The translations under genes were made by a program, and so were the position numbers. This document shows, one piece after another, positions 7,175 to 13,891 of a stretch of 13,891 nucleotides of DNA. Under the pieces are notes generated by a model that saw nothing but the letters and a program-made list of their open reading frames with translations, ran no database searches and was not told where the DNA came from. Positions within the stretch are counted from its first letter, which is position 1, and every line of letters begins with the position of its first letter. The DNA is from Rhodospirillales bacterium (lineage in GTDB: Bacteria; Pseudomonadota; Alphaproteobacteria; Micavibrionales; UBA2020), in the NCBI GenBank assembly GCA_023266795.1, contig JAHFPI010000026.1:1-13891 (forward strand). The letters run 5' to 3'.

Positions 7175-7342
7175 GTGGTAGGAAAGTTTTTTCTTTGGTT
7201 TAAAAATGTTCAGGGCGCAACGGCTATCGAGTACGGCCTGATTGTGGCGGGGATTTCCGTGGTTCTCATGGCGGTTATTTTTGCGCTGGGAACAGACGTA
7301 ACGGGAACGTTTCAAAGCATCGCCACGGCGCTGGCGGGCTGA
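7175..7342 (+). CDS. flp: Flp/PilA-type pilin precursor (55 residues)
   Basis: A structural subunit of tight-adherence (Tad/Flp) type IVb pili. It starts at GTG 7175 with AAGGGAG (7161-7167) 7 bases upstream; an in-frame TAA at 7154-7156 rules out any earlier start. The protein is MVGKFFLWFKNVQG, then ATAIEYGLIVAG and a hydrophobic helix, ending FQSIATALAG. This has the Flp hallmarks: a short basic leader ending in Gly14, the processing motif G-x4-E-Y (E19, Y20; cleavage after G14 by a TadV/CpaA-type peptidase), one long hydrophobic helix and the TF.SIATAL tail. No tad assembly genes are in the window, so it is an orphan pilin here. A pilin-like gene converges on it with a 13-base gap. Confidence 0.9.
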   Translation: MVGKFFLWFKNVQGATAIEYGLIVAGISVVLMAVIFALGTDVTGTFQSIATALAG

Positions 7343-7355
7343 CCTCTTTTAATTT

Positions 7356-8078
7356 TTATCCGGGAAACAGGGAGGCATAAAAGCCCCAGGCGGTGGCGCC
7401 GCCGTTACTGACGCACAGGCGCGGCATATTGACGCAGGATGCGCAGTTTGCGTTGCTGACTGTCACGGTTGTGGTGGGCGGGTTGTTGAACAGCGGATCG
7501 AATGTGGCGGTTGCCATCACCGGCGGCACGCCCGCCGGGCCGTTTATAGTCTGGTTAATGCGCTGGCAATAAGAGGCTGAGGATATTTTTGCGGTAAACA
7601 CAAGATCACCCGTCACCGCATCCGTTGCGCCGACGCCGGTTATAATGGAAGCGGCATTAATGTTAAAATTCGTGGCAACGGCAGCTGTGGCGTCAGTCGT
7701 GCTGCTGGACATATAGCTTATGCCGCCGCCGAGCGGGTGGTAGATTTTAAAGTTATTCGGCGCCGTTTCAAACCCTGCGTCTCCCGGTTTGAGCTGGGAC
7801 AGGTTGGTATAGAGAGCGGCGGCGTCTTCCCCGTTAACAACCATCTGGTGAAGGGCTCCGTCGAGAACGCCGACCTGCGACAGCATACGGGAAATCTGGT
7901 CGTCCCGAATCTGGTTCGACAGCGAGTCCGATTGCTGAGTTGAGTATTGCGCCACCACCATGGTCAGCATGCCCAGCAGGACAATGGTGATCAGGATGAT
8001 GATCAGGACGTTACCCCGCTGTCGGCTTTCCTGACGGGGGTAACAGGAGATTCCAGAATGTTTTTTATATGACAGCAA
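7356..8078 (-). CDS. Pilin-like single-span membrane or exported protein, function unknown
   Basis: A 240-residue protein beginning at TTG 8078, with AAAGG 7 bases upstream. No ATG or GTG precedes the conserved-looking hydrophobic part. A basic leader (CYPRQESRQRG) runs into NVLIIILITIVLLGMLTMVV, an arrangement like type IV prepilins and type II pseudopilins with possible cleavage after Gly22. However, the usual Glu at +5 is absent (Ile), as in GspK-type minor pseudopilins. A helical Q/S/D-rich stretch follows, then a Gly/Thr/Ala/Asn-rich, probably beta, domain with IYHPLGGGISYMSS. Four cysteines in the last third (YCQ, NCASC, RLC) suggest disulfides and an extracytoplasmic location. I do not recognise a named family. 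Convergence with the Flp pilin gene hints at a shared surface role, without proof. Confidence 0.75.
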   Translation of the reverse strand: MLSYKKHSGISCYPRQESRQRGNVLIIILITIVLLGMLTMVVAQYSTQQSDSLSNQIRDDQISRMLSQVGVLDGALHQMVVNGEDAAALYTNLSQLKPGDAGFETAPNNFKIYHPLGGGISYMSSSTTDATAAVATNFNINAASIITGVGATDAVTGDLVFTAKISSASYCQRINQTINGPAGVPPVMATATFDPLFNNPPTTTVTVSNANCASCVNMPRLCVSNGGATAWGFYASLFPG

Positions 8079-8163
8079 TCAAAGGCCTTTCTGTTTAACG
8101 ACCAGTTTAAAGCAAGCCATCTTAAAACAGAAGTTGTTTCAGAAGAATAGCAACGGGGCAGCC

Positions 8164-8192
8164 TTGCCTATAAGACATAAGGGCCTTATAAT
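8164..8192 (+). promoter_or_regulatory. Strong sigma70-type promoter of the efflux operon, with operator-like palindromes
   Basis: TTGCCT (8164-8169), exactly 17 bases, and a perfect TATAAT (8187-8192). The predicted transcript start, about 7 bases on, coincides with the A of the adaptor ATG at 8199, and no Shine-Dalgarno is present, so the mRNA should be leaderless. Two nested palindromes cover the spacer and -10: ATAAGG-G-CCTTAT (8177-8189), and TATAAG (8169-8174) with CTTATA (8185-8190). They could be a repressor or MerR-type activator operator. No regulator gene is adjacent. Confidence 0.65.
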
Positions 8193-8198
8193 TTTTCC

Positions 8199-9317
8199 AT
8201 GAAAAGAAACTTTCTGAAAATTTTTATTTTAGTTGTCATCATAGCGGGGGCGGCGGGCGGGTATTTCTATCGGATGAAGATGACTGCGCCCATGCCCCCC
8301 GTTGCTGCGGGGCCGGCCGGCCAGAAGATGGCAATGCCCGTTGACGCAGCGCCGGTTGAGGGCAAAGACCTGTCTGTCACGGTTGATGCCGTCGGCACTT
8401 TATCGGCCAGCGAATCCGCCGAGATTCGCGCCGAGGTCGCCGGGACGGTCACGGCCGTGAATTTTTCCGAAGGCAGCCCGGCCAAAAAAGGCGACAGCCT
8501 GATCGAGATTGATGGCAGTCTGATCAAGGCGGAACTGATGAAGGCCGAGGCCACCTATAACGTCCGTAAAACGACCTTCCGCCGCAGCGACAAACTGAAA
8601 TCCTCCGGTTATATTTCCAGTCAGGACTGGGAGCAGAGTCAGGCCAGCCTGCAGGAAGCGCAGGCGGACATCGAATCCGCCCGCATCCGTCTCGACAAAA
8701 CGAAGGTCCGCGCACCGTTCGACGGGCAGGCGGGGCTGCGTAATTTCAGCGCCGGCGACTACGTGCAGGTCGGCCAGCTGCTGACAACGCTGGACGCCGT
8801 TGATCCGGTAAAAATCACTTTTTCCATCCCTGAAAAAAACTACGGCGATATAAAGGCCGGGCAAAAGGTGTCTTTTTTTGTCGACGCTTGGCCGTCAGAG
8901 GCTTTTACCGGGGAGGTTTACGCCGTATCGCCGCGCATCGATCAGAGCACGCGCAATTTTGATGTCAAGGCGACCATCCCCAATGCAGACGGCCGCCTGC
9001 ATCCGGGGATGTTCGCGCGGCTGAACATCGTCATCTCCGTGCATAAAGACGCGCTGGTTGTTCCCGAACAGGCGATTATCCCGCAGGGCGACGACAGTTT
9101 TGTTTTTGTCGTGCGGGAGGGCAAGGCTGTCCTGCAGAAAGTCGGCGTCGGGCAGCGCCAAAAGGGAATCGTTGAAGTCACCAGCGGGCTTGCCAAGGGC
9201 GAACCGGTTGTCGTTGCCGGCATAATGAAAATACAGGACGGCATGCCGGTTATGGTGATGGGGCAAACGGGCCGTTCCGGCCCTGATAAAAATTCTGGCG
9301 CGGGGACCGCGCCGTGA
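8199..9317 (+). CDS. Periplasmic adaptor (membrane fusion protein) of an RND efflux pump
   Basis: It links the inner-membrane RND pump to an outer-membrane channel. It has 372 residues. A single N-terminal membrane anchor (about 5-25) has no lipobox cysteine, so it is not a lipoprotein. Domains in order: first lipoyl half (about 76-106, AEVAGTVTAVNFSEGSPAKKG), alpha-hairpin (about 107-167, with DKLKSSGYISSQDWEQ), second lipoyl half (168-200, TKVRAPFDGQAGLRNFSAGD), beta-barrel (about 204-280, ending RLHPGMFARLNIVI) and a membrane-proximal domain (from about 285, VVPEQAIIPQGDDSFVFVV). The start carries the anchor and sits at the predicted transcript start. Its stop overlaps the pump GTG by 4 bases (GTGA), so the two are one operon. 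Substrate cannot be read from sequence. No TolC-type channel gene follows. Confidence 0.93.
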   Translation: MKRNFLKIFILVVIIAGAAGGYFYRMKMTAPMPPVAAGPAGQKMAMPVDAAPVEGKDLSVTVDAVGTLSASESAEIRAEVAGTVTAVNFSEGSPAKKGDSLIEIDGSLIKAELMKAEATYNVRKTTFRRSDKLKSSGYISSQDWEQSQASLQEAQADIESARIRLDKTKVRAPFDGQAGLRNFSAGDYVQVGQLLTTLDAVDPVKITFSIPEKNYGDIKAGQKVSFFVDAWPSEAFTGEVYAVSPRIDQSTRNFDVKATIPNADGRLHPGMFARLNIVISVHKDALVVPEQAIIPQGDDSFVFVVREGKAVLQKVGVGQRQKGIVEVTSGLAKGEPVVVAGIMKIQDGMPVMVMGQTGRSGPDKNSGAGTAP

Positions 9318-12300
9318 CTTTACCGGAGTTTTGTATCAAACGGCCCGTTTTTGCGACCGTGTTGAACATCTTCCTGATCCTGCTGGGGGTGGTCGGGTAT
9401 AACCGCCTTTCCATCCGCGAATATCCGAACATCGACGAGCCGGTCATCACGGTGCAGACCGGTTATCTGGGCGCCAGCGCCGAGATCATCGAGAGCCAGG
9501 TCAGCAAGGTGCTGGAGGATTCTCTGGCGGGGATCGAGGGGATCGAGGTGATGTCCTCTGTCAGCCGCGCCGAACAGAGCCAGATCACGCTGCGTTTCAA
9601 GCTGACCCGCAACCCGGACAATGCGGCAAGCGACGTGCGTGACCGTGTCAGCCGCGTGCGCGGCAGCCTGCCGGAGGCGGTGGATGAGCCGGTTATTTCA
9701 AAGGTGGAAGCCGATGCCCAGCCGATTCTTTACCTGACCTTCAGCAGCACCCGCCATTCCGCAATGGAAATCACCGATTTTGCCGACCGGTATGTCAAGG
9801 ACAGGGTGCAGAATATTTCCGGCGTCGCCAGCGCGATTATCCTCGGCGAACGGCGGCAGTCCATGCGCATCTGGCTCGACCCGCCGCGTCTGGCGGCCTA
9901 CCGGCTGACGCCGCAGGACGTGGAAAACGCGCTGCGCCAGCAAAACATCGAAATTCCCGCAGGGCGGATCGAAGGCACGCAGCGGGAGTTCACCGTGCTC
10001 TCCGAAACGGACCTGAAAACGCCCGCGCAGTTCGACGGCATCATTCTCAGGCGTGATGGCGCAAATTTTGTGCGCCTGAAGGATGTCGGCCATGCGGCGG
10101 TTGCGCCGTCGGACGAGCGGCGCATCGTGCGTTTTAACGGCAGTAACGCGATAGCGCTGGGGGTCATCAAGCAGTCGACGGCCAACCCCCTCGATGTGTC
10201 AAAGGGCATTTATGCCGCCCTGCCGGAGATCATAAAATCCCTGCCGGAGGGGATGGATATGAAAGTCGCCTACGACACGTCCGTTTTCATCGACAAGTCC
10301 ATTCAGGCGGTTTACCACACGATCGGCATAGCGGTCGGGCTGGTCGTGCTGGTGATCTTTTTCTTTCTCAGGAACCCGCGCTCCTCTCTTATCCCGCTGC
10401 TGGCCATTCCGATCTCTTTGATCGGCACATTCATGATCATGTATCTGCTGAATTACAGCCTCAATACGCTGACGCTGCTGGCGCTGGTGCTGGCCATCGG
10501 GTTGGTCGTGGATGACGCTATCGTCGTGCTGGAAAACATTTACCGCCATGTCGAGGAAGGCATGGCGCCGCGCGATGCGGCGCTGCAGGGCAGCAGGGAA
10601 ATTGTTTTTGCCGTCATCGCCATGACGCTGACGCTGGCCGCCGTTTTCGCGCCGATTGCCTTCAGCACCGGGAAAACCGGCCGGCTGTTTATTGAATTTG
10701 CCATGACGCTGGCGGGCGCGGTGGTGATCTCCGGCTTTATCGCCATGACGCTGACGCCGATGCTCTGTTCGCGGGTGCTGCGGCTGGAAAAAAAACACGG
10801 CGTCCTTTTTAACGCCGTGGAAGCTTTCCTGCACGCGGTTTTGCAGGGATATAATAACATTCTGGGGTGGTCGTTGCGGCACCGCTGGATCATCGTCGTT
10901 ATCGGGCTGATGATTGCGGCGGGTGGCGGATACCTTTTCACTATCCTGAAATCCGAACTGGCGCCGATCGAAGACCGTGGCACGATCGTCACGATCGCCA
11001 GCGGCCCCGAGGGCGCGACGATCAATTATATGGCCGACTGGATGCTGAAGCTGGAGCCTATTTTTGCCTCGGTGCCGGAAGTGGATAAATATTTTGTCGT
11101 CGCCGGAGCGCCCATTGTATCGCAGGGGATCGCCTTTGTGCGTCTTGTGCCGTGGGACGAAAGGAAGCGCTCGCAGCAGGAGATCGCGGCGGAAATGGGG
11201 CCGAAGATATTCATGGCGACGCCGGGAATCATGGCTTTTCCGGTCAACCCGCCGTCGCTGGGCGCCAGCCCGCGCGGCAAGCCGGTGGAAATGGTCCTGC
11301 AATCAGGGATGGATTATCACAAGCTTGAGGGGATCGTCGACGGTTTCGTGAAAGAGGCTATGAAATATCCGGGGCTGGTCAATCCGGAAACCGACCTGAA
11401 GCTTAATAAGCCGCAGATCGCCGTCCATATCGACCGCGATAAGGCCGCCGCCGTGGGACTGGATATTGATGTGGTGGGCAGAACGCTGGAAACGCTGCTC
11501 GGCGGTCGCAAGGTGACGCGTTATAAGGACAGGGGCCAGCAATACGATGTGATCGTCCAGACCACGGACGATCTGCGCGCCCGTCCGCAGGATCTGGATA
11601 ATATATATGTGCGCAATGCGGCGGGGGAGATGATCCAGCTGTCAAACGTCATTTCCTTTAATGAAACCGTCGCGCCGCGCGAACTGAACCACTTCAACCA
11701 GCTGCGCGCCGTCAAGCTGACGGCCAATCTGGCGCCGGGATATACGCTCGGCGAGGCGCTGGATTTTCTCCGCAAAAAAGCGCACGACACCCTGCCGCAG
11801 GGCGTCACGATCGATTTCGACGGCCAGTCCCGCGAGTTCATCCAGTAGAGCGCCGGCATCTATGTGACGTTCCTGCTGGCGCTGGCGTTTATTTATCTTG
11901 TGCTGTCCGCGCAGTTTGAAAGCTTCGCCAGCCCGTTCATTATCATGCTCTCGGTGCCGTTGTCGATGACCGGCGCGCTGCTGGCGCTGTATTTTTCCGG
12001 CGGCACCCTGAATATTTACAGTCAGGTCGGGCTGATAACGCTGGTCGGGCTTATCACCAAGCACGGGATTCTGATCGTCGAATTCGCCAACCAGCAGCGG
12101 GCGCAGGGGAAAGTCGTTCTGGACGCAATCCGTACGGCGGCAGGCCTGCGGCTGCGCCCGATTCTCATGACGACCGGCTCGATGGTGCTGGGCGCCATGC
12201 CATTGGCGCTGGCCACGGGAGCAGGCGCCGAGAGCCGCCATCAGATCGGCTGGGTGATTATCGGCGGCATGCTGGTGGGCACCTTCTTCACACTGTTCGT

Positions 12301-12370
12301 GGTGCCAGTGGCCTACAGCCTTGTTTTCGGCGCACGCGACCAGCGTCTGAGCCCGTCCGCAGCGGAATAA
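9314..12370 (+). pseudogene. RND efflux transporter, HAE1 (AcrB-like) family, interrupted by an in-frame TAG
   Basis: An inner-membrane proton/drug antiporter, a trimer in this family. The whole frame has 1018 codons before the final TAA, counting one internal TAG (11846-11848, codon 845); the family length is about 1030. Seen: TM1 after IKRPVFATVL, the porter domain from residue 31 (REYPNIDEP at 35-43), the TM4 proton-relay pair D400-D401 in AIGLVVDDAIVVLENIY (AcrB D407/D408), the RND motif region SREIVFAVIAMTLTLAAVFAPI, and the second porter domain. After the TAG come TM7 (YVTFLLALAFIYLVLSAQFES) and the TM10 lysine K916 in LITKHGILIVEF (AcrB K940). The TAG lies just before TM7, so the product as read lacks the second membrane bundle and K916 and should not pump. 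Both halves are otherwise well preserved. GTG start, overlapping the adaptor by 4 bases. Confidence 0.88.
11846..11848 (+). other. In-frame TAG inside the RND pump gene (codon 845)
   Basis: The reading goes GQSREFIQ, TAG, SAGIYVTFLLAL without change of frame. The position precedes TM7, where relatives commonly have Ser or Glu. TAG is not the terminal stop of any complete gene in this window. Confidence 0.93.
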
Positions 12371-12399
12371 TCCGGTATATACAATATGTCTATAATCTT

Positions 12400-12431
12400 A
12401 CGCCTCCTAAAGGTGGCGTTAACTCTTTTTT
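12400..12431 (+). terminator. Rho-independent terminator after the RND pump gene
   Basis: The arms ACGCCTCC (12400-12407) and GGTGGCGT (12412-12419) pair at 7 of 8 positions (one T-T mismatch) around a TAAA loop. A short AACTC and a run of six T (12426-12431) follow. It lies 30 bases after the pump's final TAA and before the protease gene, so it most likely ends the efflux operon. Confidence 0.7.
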
Positions 12432-12459
12432 GTTATCATAAAACTGGAAGCGTTGGGGA

Positions 12460-12476
12460 GTTAACAAATCATTAAT
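12460..12476. promoter_or_regulatory. CtrA-type binding motif upstream of the secreted protease gene
   Basis: On the minus strand 12475-12460 reads TTAA-TGATTTG-TTAAC, a perfect match to the CtrA consensus TTAA-N7-TTAAC. On the plus strand it reads TTAA-N7-TTAAT. It ends 14 bases before the protease ATG. That is too close to serve as a plus-strand -35 element for that start, so it would act by repression, or together with a promoter or start codon that I have not recognised. Motif match is direct; binding is inference. Confidence 0.4.
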
Positions 12477-12489
12477 AGCGGGTTCTTTT

Positions 12490-13891
12490 ATGAGCAGGAC
12501 AATTTCGCACGTGTTGGGCAGGTATTTGCGCGGGGGTGCGCTGCCTTTGGCGCTGGTTCTCGGGCTTGCGGGCTATCCGGCGCAAAAAGCGTTATCCTAC
12601 GAATATAAATATTCCCCCCAAAACGGATTGCTGGGATTAAACAGCACCATCTGGACAAGCGCAAATTATGGCGCGGGGGTCACTTTTGGCGTGATCGACA
12701 CAGGCGTGGCGGCGCCGTGGATCGGTTTTCAAAACAGGGTGGATAGCACGAATGCCGCCTGCATGATTTCAGGCTGCTCCAAAACGCTGGCCATAACGGA
12801 TGACGAAGGGCACGGCACGTTTGTCGCCAGTGAAATTGCTGCTGATTTACGCGGCTTTGGTCTCGTCGGGATCGCGCCGAAGGGCATCATCCTGCCGGTA
12901 AAAACACTTGATGCCAACGGTTCCGGCTATGTCAGCGACGTTTCCGCCGGGATTCTTTATGCCGCCAACCACGGCGCCAATATCCTGAATCTCAGCATGA
13001 CCTTCATCCCGACACCGGATATCGTCAACGCGATAAACTATGCCGCCGCGAAAAACGTGCTGGTGGTTTTTGCCGGAGGCAACAGTTCGCAGGCCTTTCT
13101 CAATAACGCCCGCGTCAGCGGCTTCAGCGATGCGGCCATACAGCGCATGATGTTCATGGGTTCGACCAACCTGCAGCAGAAGCTGAGCACCTTCAGCAAC
13201 AGGCCGGGCACGGGCGGTTTTGTCTCCACAACGGGCAAATTTTACAGTTTTTCGTCGCGCTGGATGATGGCGGACGGCGAAAACATCTGGGGGGCGAGCA
13301 ACTATCATGATGCAACGGGCTATGATTACATCACCCGGATGTCCGGCACTTCCATGTCGGCGCCGCAGGGCGCCGCCGCTGCCGGTTTGCTGGCGGCGCG
13401 CTGGCCCTTCCTGCTGGGCAACGGGACAATTCCGGCAATCCTCCTGTCGTCGGGGCAGGATCTGGGCACGGCCGGTGTGGACAATACCTACGGAAAGGGA
13501 TTCCTGCGGATTGATAAAGCGTTCTCTCCAATCGGCACCCTGACGGTTCCGGTCGGCACAAAGAATGTGGTTGTCACCAAAGCGGCGCTTTTTTCCGGCA
13601 AGGCGTTGGGCAATGCTGCGGGAATTTCATCCGCGCTCTCTAAAGCATCCGGGTACGACAGTTACAAACGGGATTTTCCTATTAGTCTGGCGTCTTCGAT
13701 TATGTCGCCGTCGGCATCGGGCACGGCCGGCGCGGCGGCGCAGGTGACGGGGCAGGTTGGTGCCAATGCTCGCACCCTCACGGAGCGGGGCGACGGGGCA
13801 TGGCTCGCGGCGTCATTTACCGACTCGACGTCCTATACATCCGCTATCCTGCCCGACGGCCACCTGAACACGCATCTGATACAAGACCCGA
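12490..13891 (+). CDS. Secreted subtilisin-family (S8) serine protease, partial; possible autotransporter
   Basis: 467 codons, still open at the right edge. An N-terminal signal peptide is likely (basic MSRTISHVLGRYLRG, hydrophobic core 17-28, cleavage near 28-34). The S8 triad is complete: D70 in TFGVIDTGV, H108 in DEGHGTFVAS and S288 in SGTSMSAPQGAAAAG, with the oxyanion Asn N198 in FAGGNSS. The protease domain spans about 55-340. A Ser/Ala/Gly-rich tail follows (about 350-467) with GYDSYKRDFPISLAS, of the kind that joins S8 passengers to an outer-membrane beta-barrel, so an autotransporter is plausible, but the barrel is not in the window. C89 and C95 could form a disulfide. No clear Shine-Dalgarno precedes the ATG; GTG 12511 is an alternative start. 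A terminator and a CtrA-type motif lie upstream. Confidence 0.88.
   Translation, partial: MSRTISHVLGRYLRGGALPLALVLGLAGYPAQKALSYEYKYSPQNGLLGLNSTIWTSANYGAGVTFGVIDTGVAAPWIGFQNRVDSTNAACMISGCSKTLAITDDEGHGTFVASEIAADLRGFGLVGIAPKGIILPVKTLDANGSGYVSDVSAGILYAANHGANILNLSMTFIPTPDIVNAINYAAAKNVLVVFAGGNSSQAFLNNARVSGFSDAAIQRMMFMGSTNLQQKLSTFSNRPGTGGFVSTTGKFYSFSSRWMMADGENIWGASNYHDATGYDYITRMSGTSMSAPQGAAAAGLLAARWPFLLGNGTIPAILLSSGQDLGTAGVDNTYGKGFLRIDKAFSPIGTLTVPVGTKNVVVTKAALFSGKALGNAAGISSALSKASGYDSYKRDFPISLASSIMSPSASGTAGAAAQVTGQVGANARTLTERGDGAWLAASFTDSTSYTSAILPDGHLNTHLIQDP

Noticed and set aside
8095..8110. TTAA pair upstream of the pilin-like gene as a third CtrA site
   Set aside because: The half-sites are 8 bases apart rather than 7, and at 7-base spacing only 7 of 9 positions match.
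10199..11302. 367-codon minus-strand open frame opposite the RND pump
   Set aside because: Composition is extreme (His, Arg, Gln, Asp), typical of the antisense of a GC-rich membrane protein gene.

Overview
The window reads as chromosomal DNA of an alphaproteobacterium. Reasons: the proteins look alphaproteobacterial throughout (isovaleryl-CoA dehydrogenase, Flp pilin, HAE1-type RND pump), the gene order xseB-ispA-dxs is typical of proteobacteria, GC is moderately high, and TTAA-N7-TTAAC (CtrA-type) motifs lie upstream of surface or secretion genes. The genus cannot be named from sequence alone. Two conserved genes each carry one in-frame stop, which could mean gene decay or base-call errors such as those in metagenome assemblies.

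Left half (1-5765), isoprenoid and envelope block. ispH (minus strand, cut by the left edge) is divergent from a plus-strand run: small lipoprotein, gmhA, bcrC/ybjG-type undecaprenyl-diphosphatase, xseB, ispA and dxs. The first three plus-strand genes overlap by 1-4 bases and are probably translationally coupled. xseB has its own ribosome-binding site. ispA has a possible promoter of its own and is followed 23 bases later by dxs, which starts at a TTG. dxs opens the MEP pathway, ispH closes it, ispA condenses the C5 units, and BcrC recycles the C55 carrier lipid used for peptidoglycan and LPS. GmhA feeds LPS heptose synthesis. The end of dxs is supplied by a palindromic repeat.

Middle (5776-8078). 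A minus-strand isovaleryl-CoA dehydrogenase gene converges on dxs. Next come a 55-residue Flp pilin with a GTG start (plus strand) and, converging on it with a 13-base gap, a pilin-like membrane protein with a TTG start (minus strand).

Right half (8199-13891). A periplasmic adaptor and an RND pump overlap by 4 bases. They follow a very good promoter that would give a leaderless mRNA, and they end at a hairpin terminator. The pump is split by a TAG just before its second membrane bundle. After it, behind a perfect CtrA-type motif, begins a secreted subtilisin-family protease that runs off the right edge and may be an autotransporter.

No gene-free stretch exceeds about 170 bases. I saw no tRNA, rRNA, CRISPR array, insertion sequence or phage gene.
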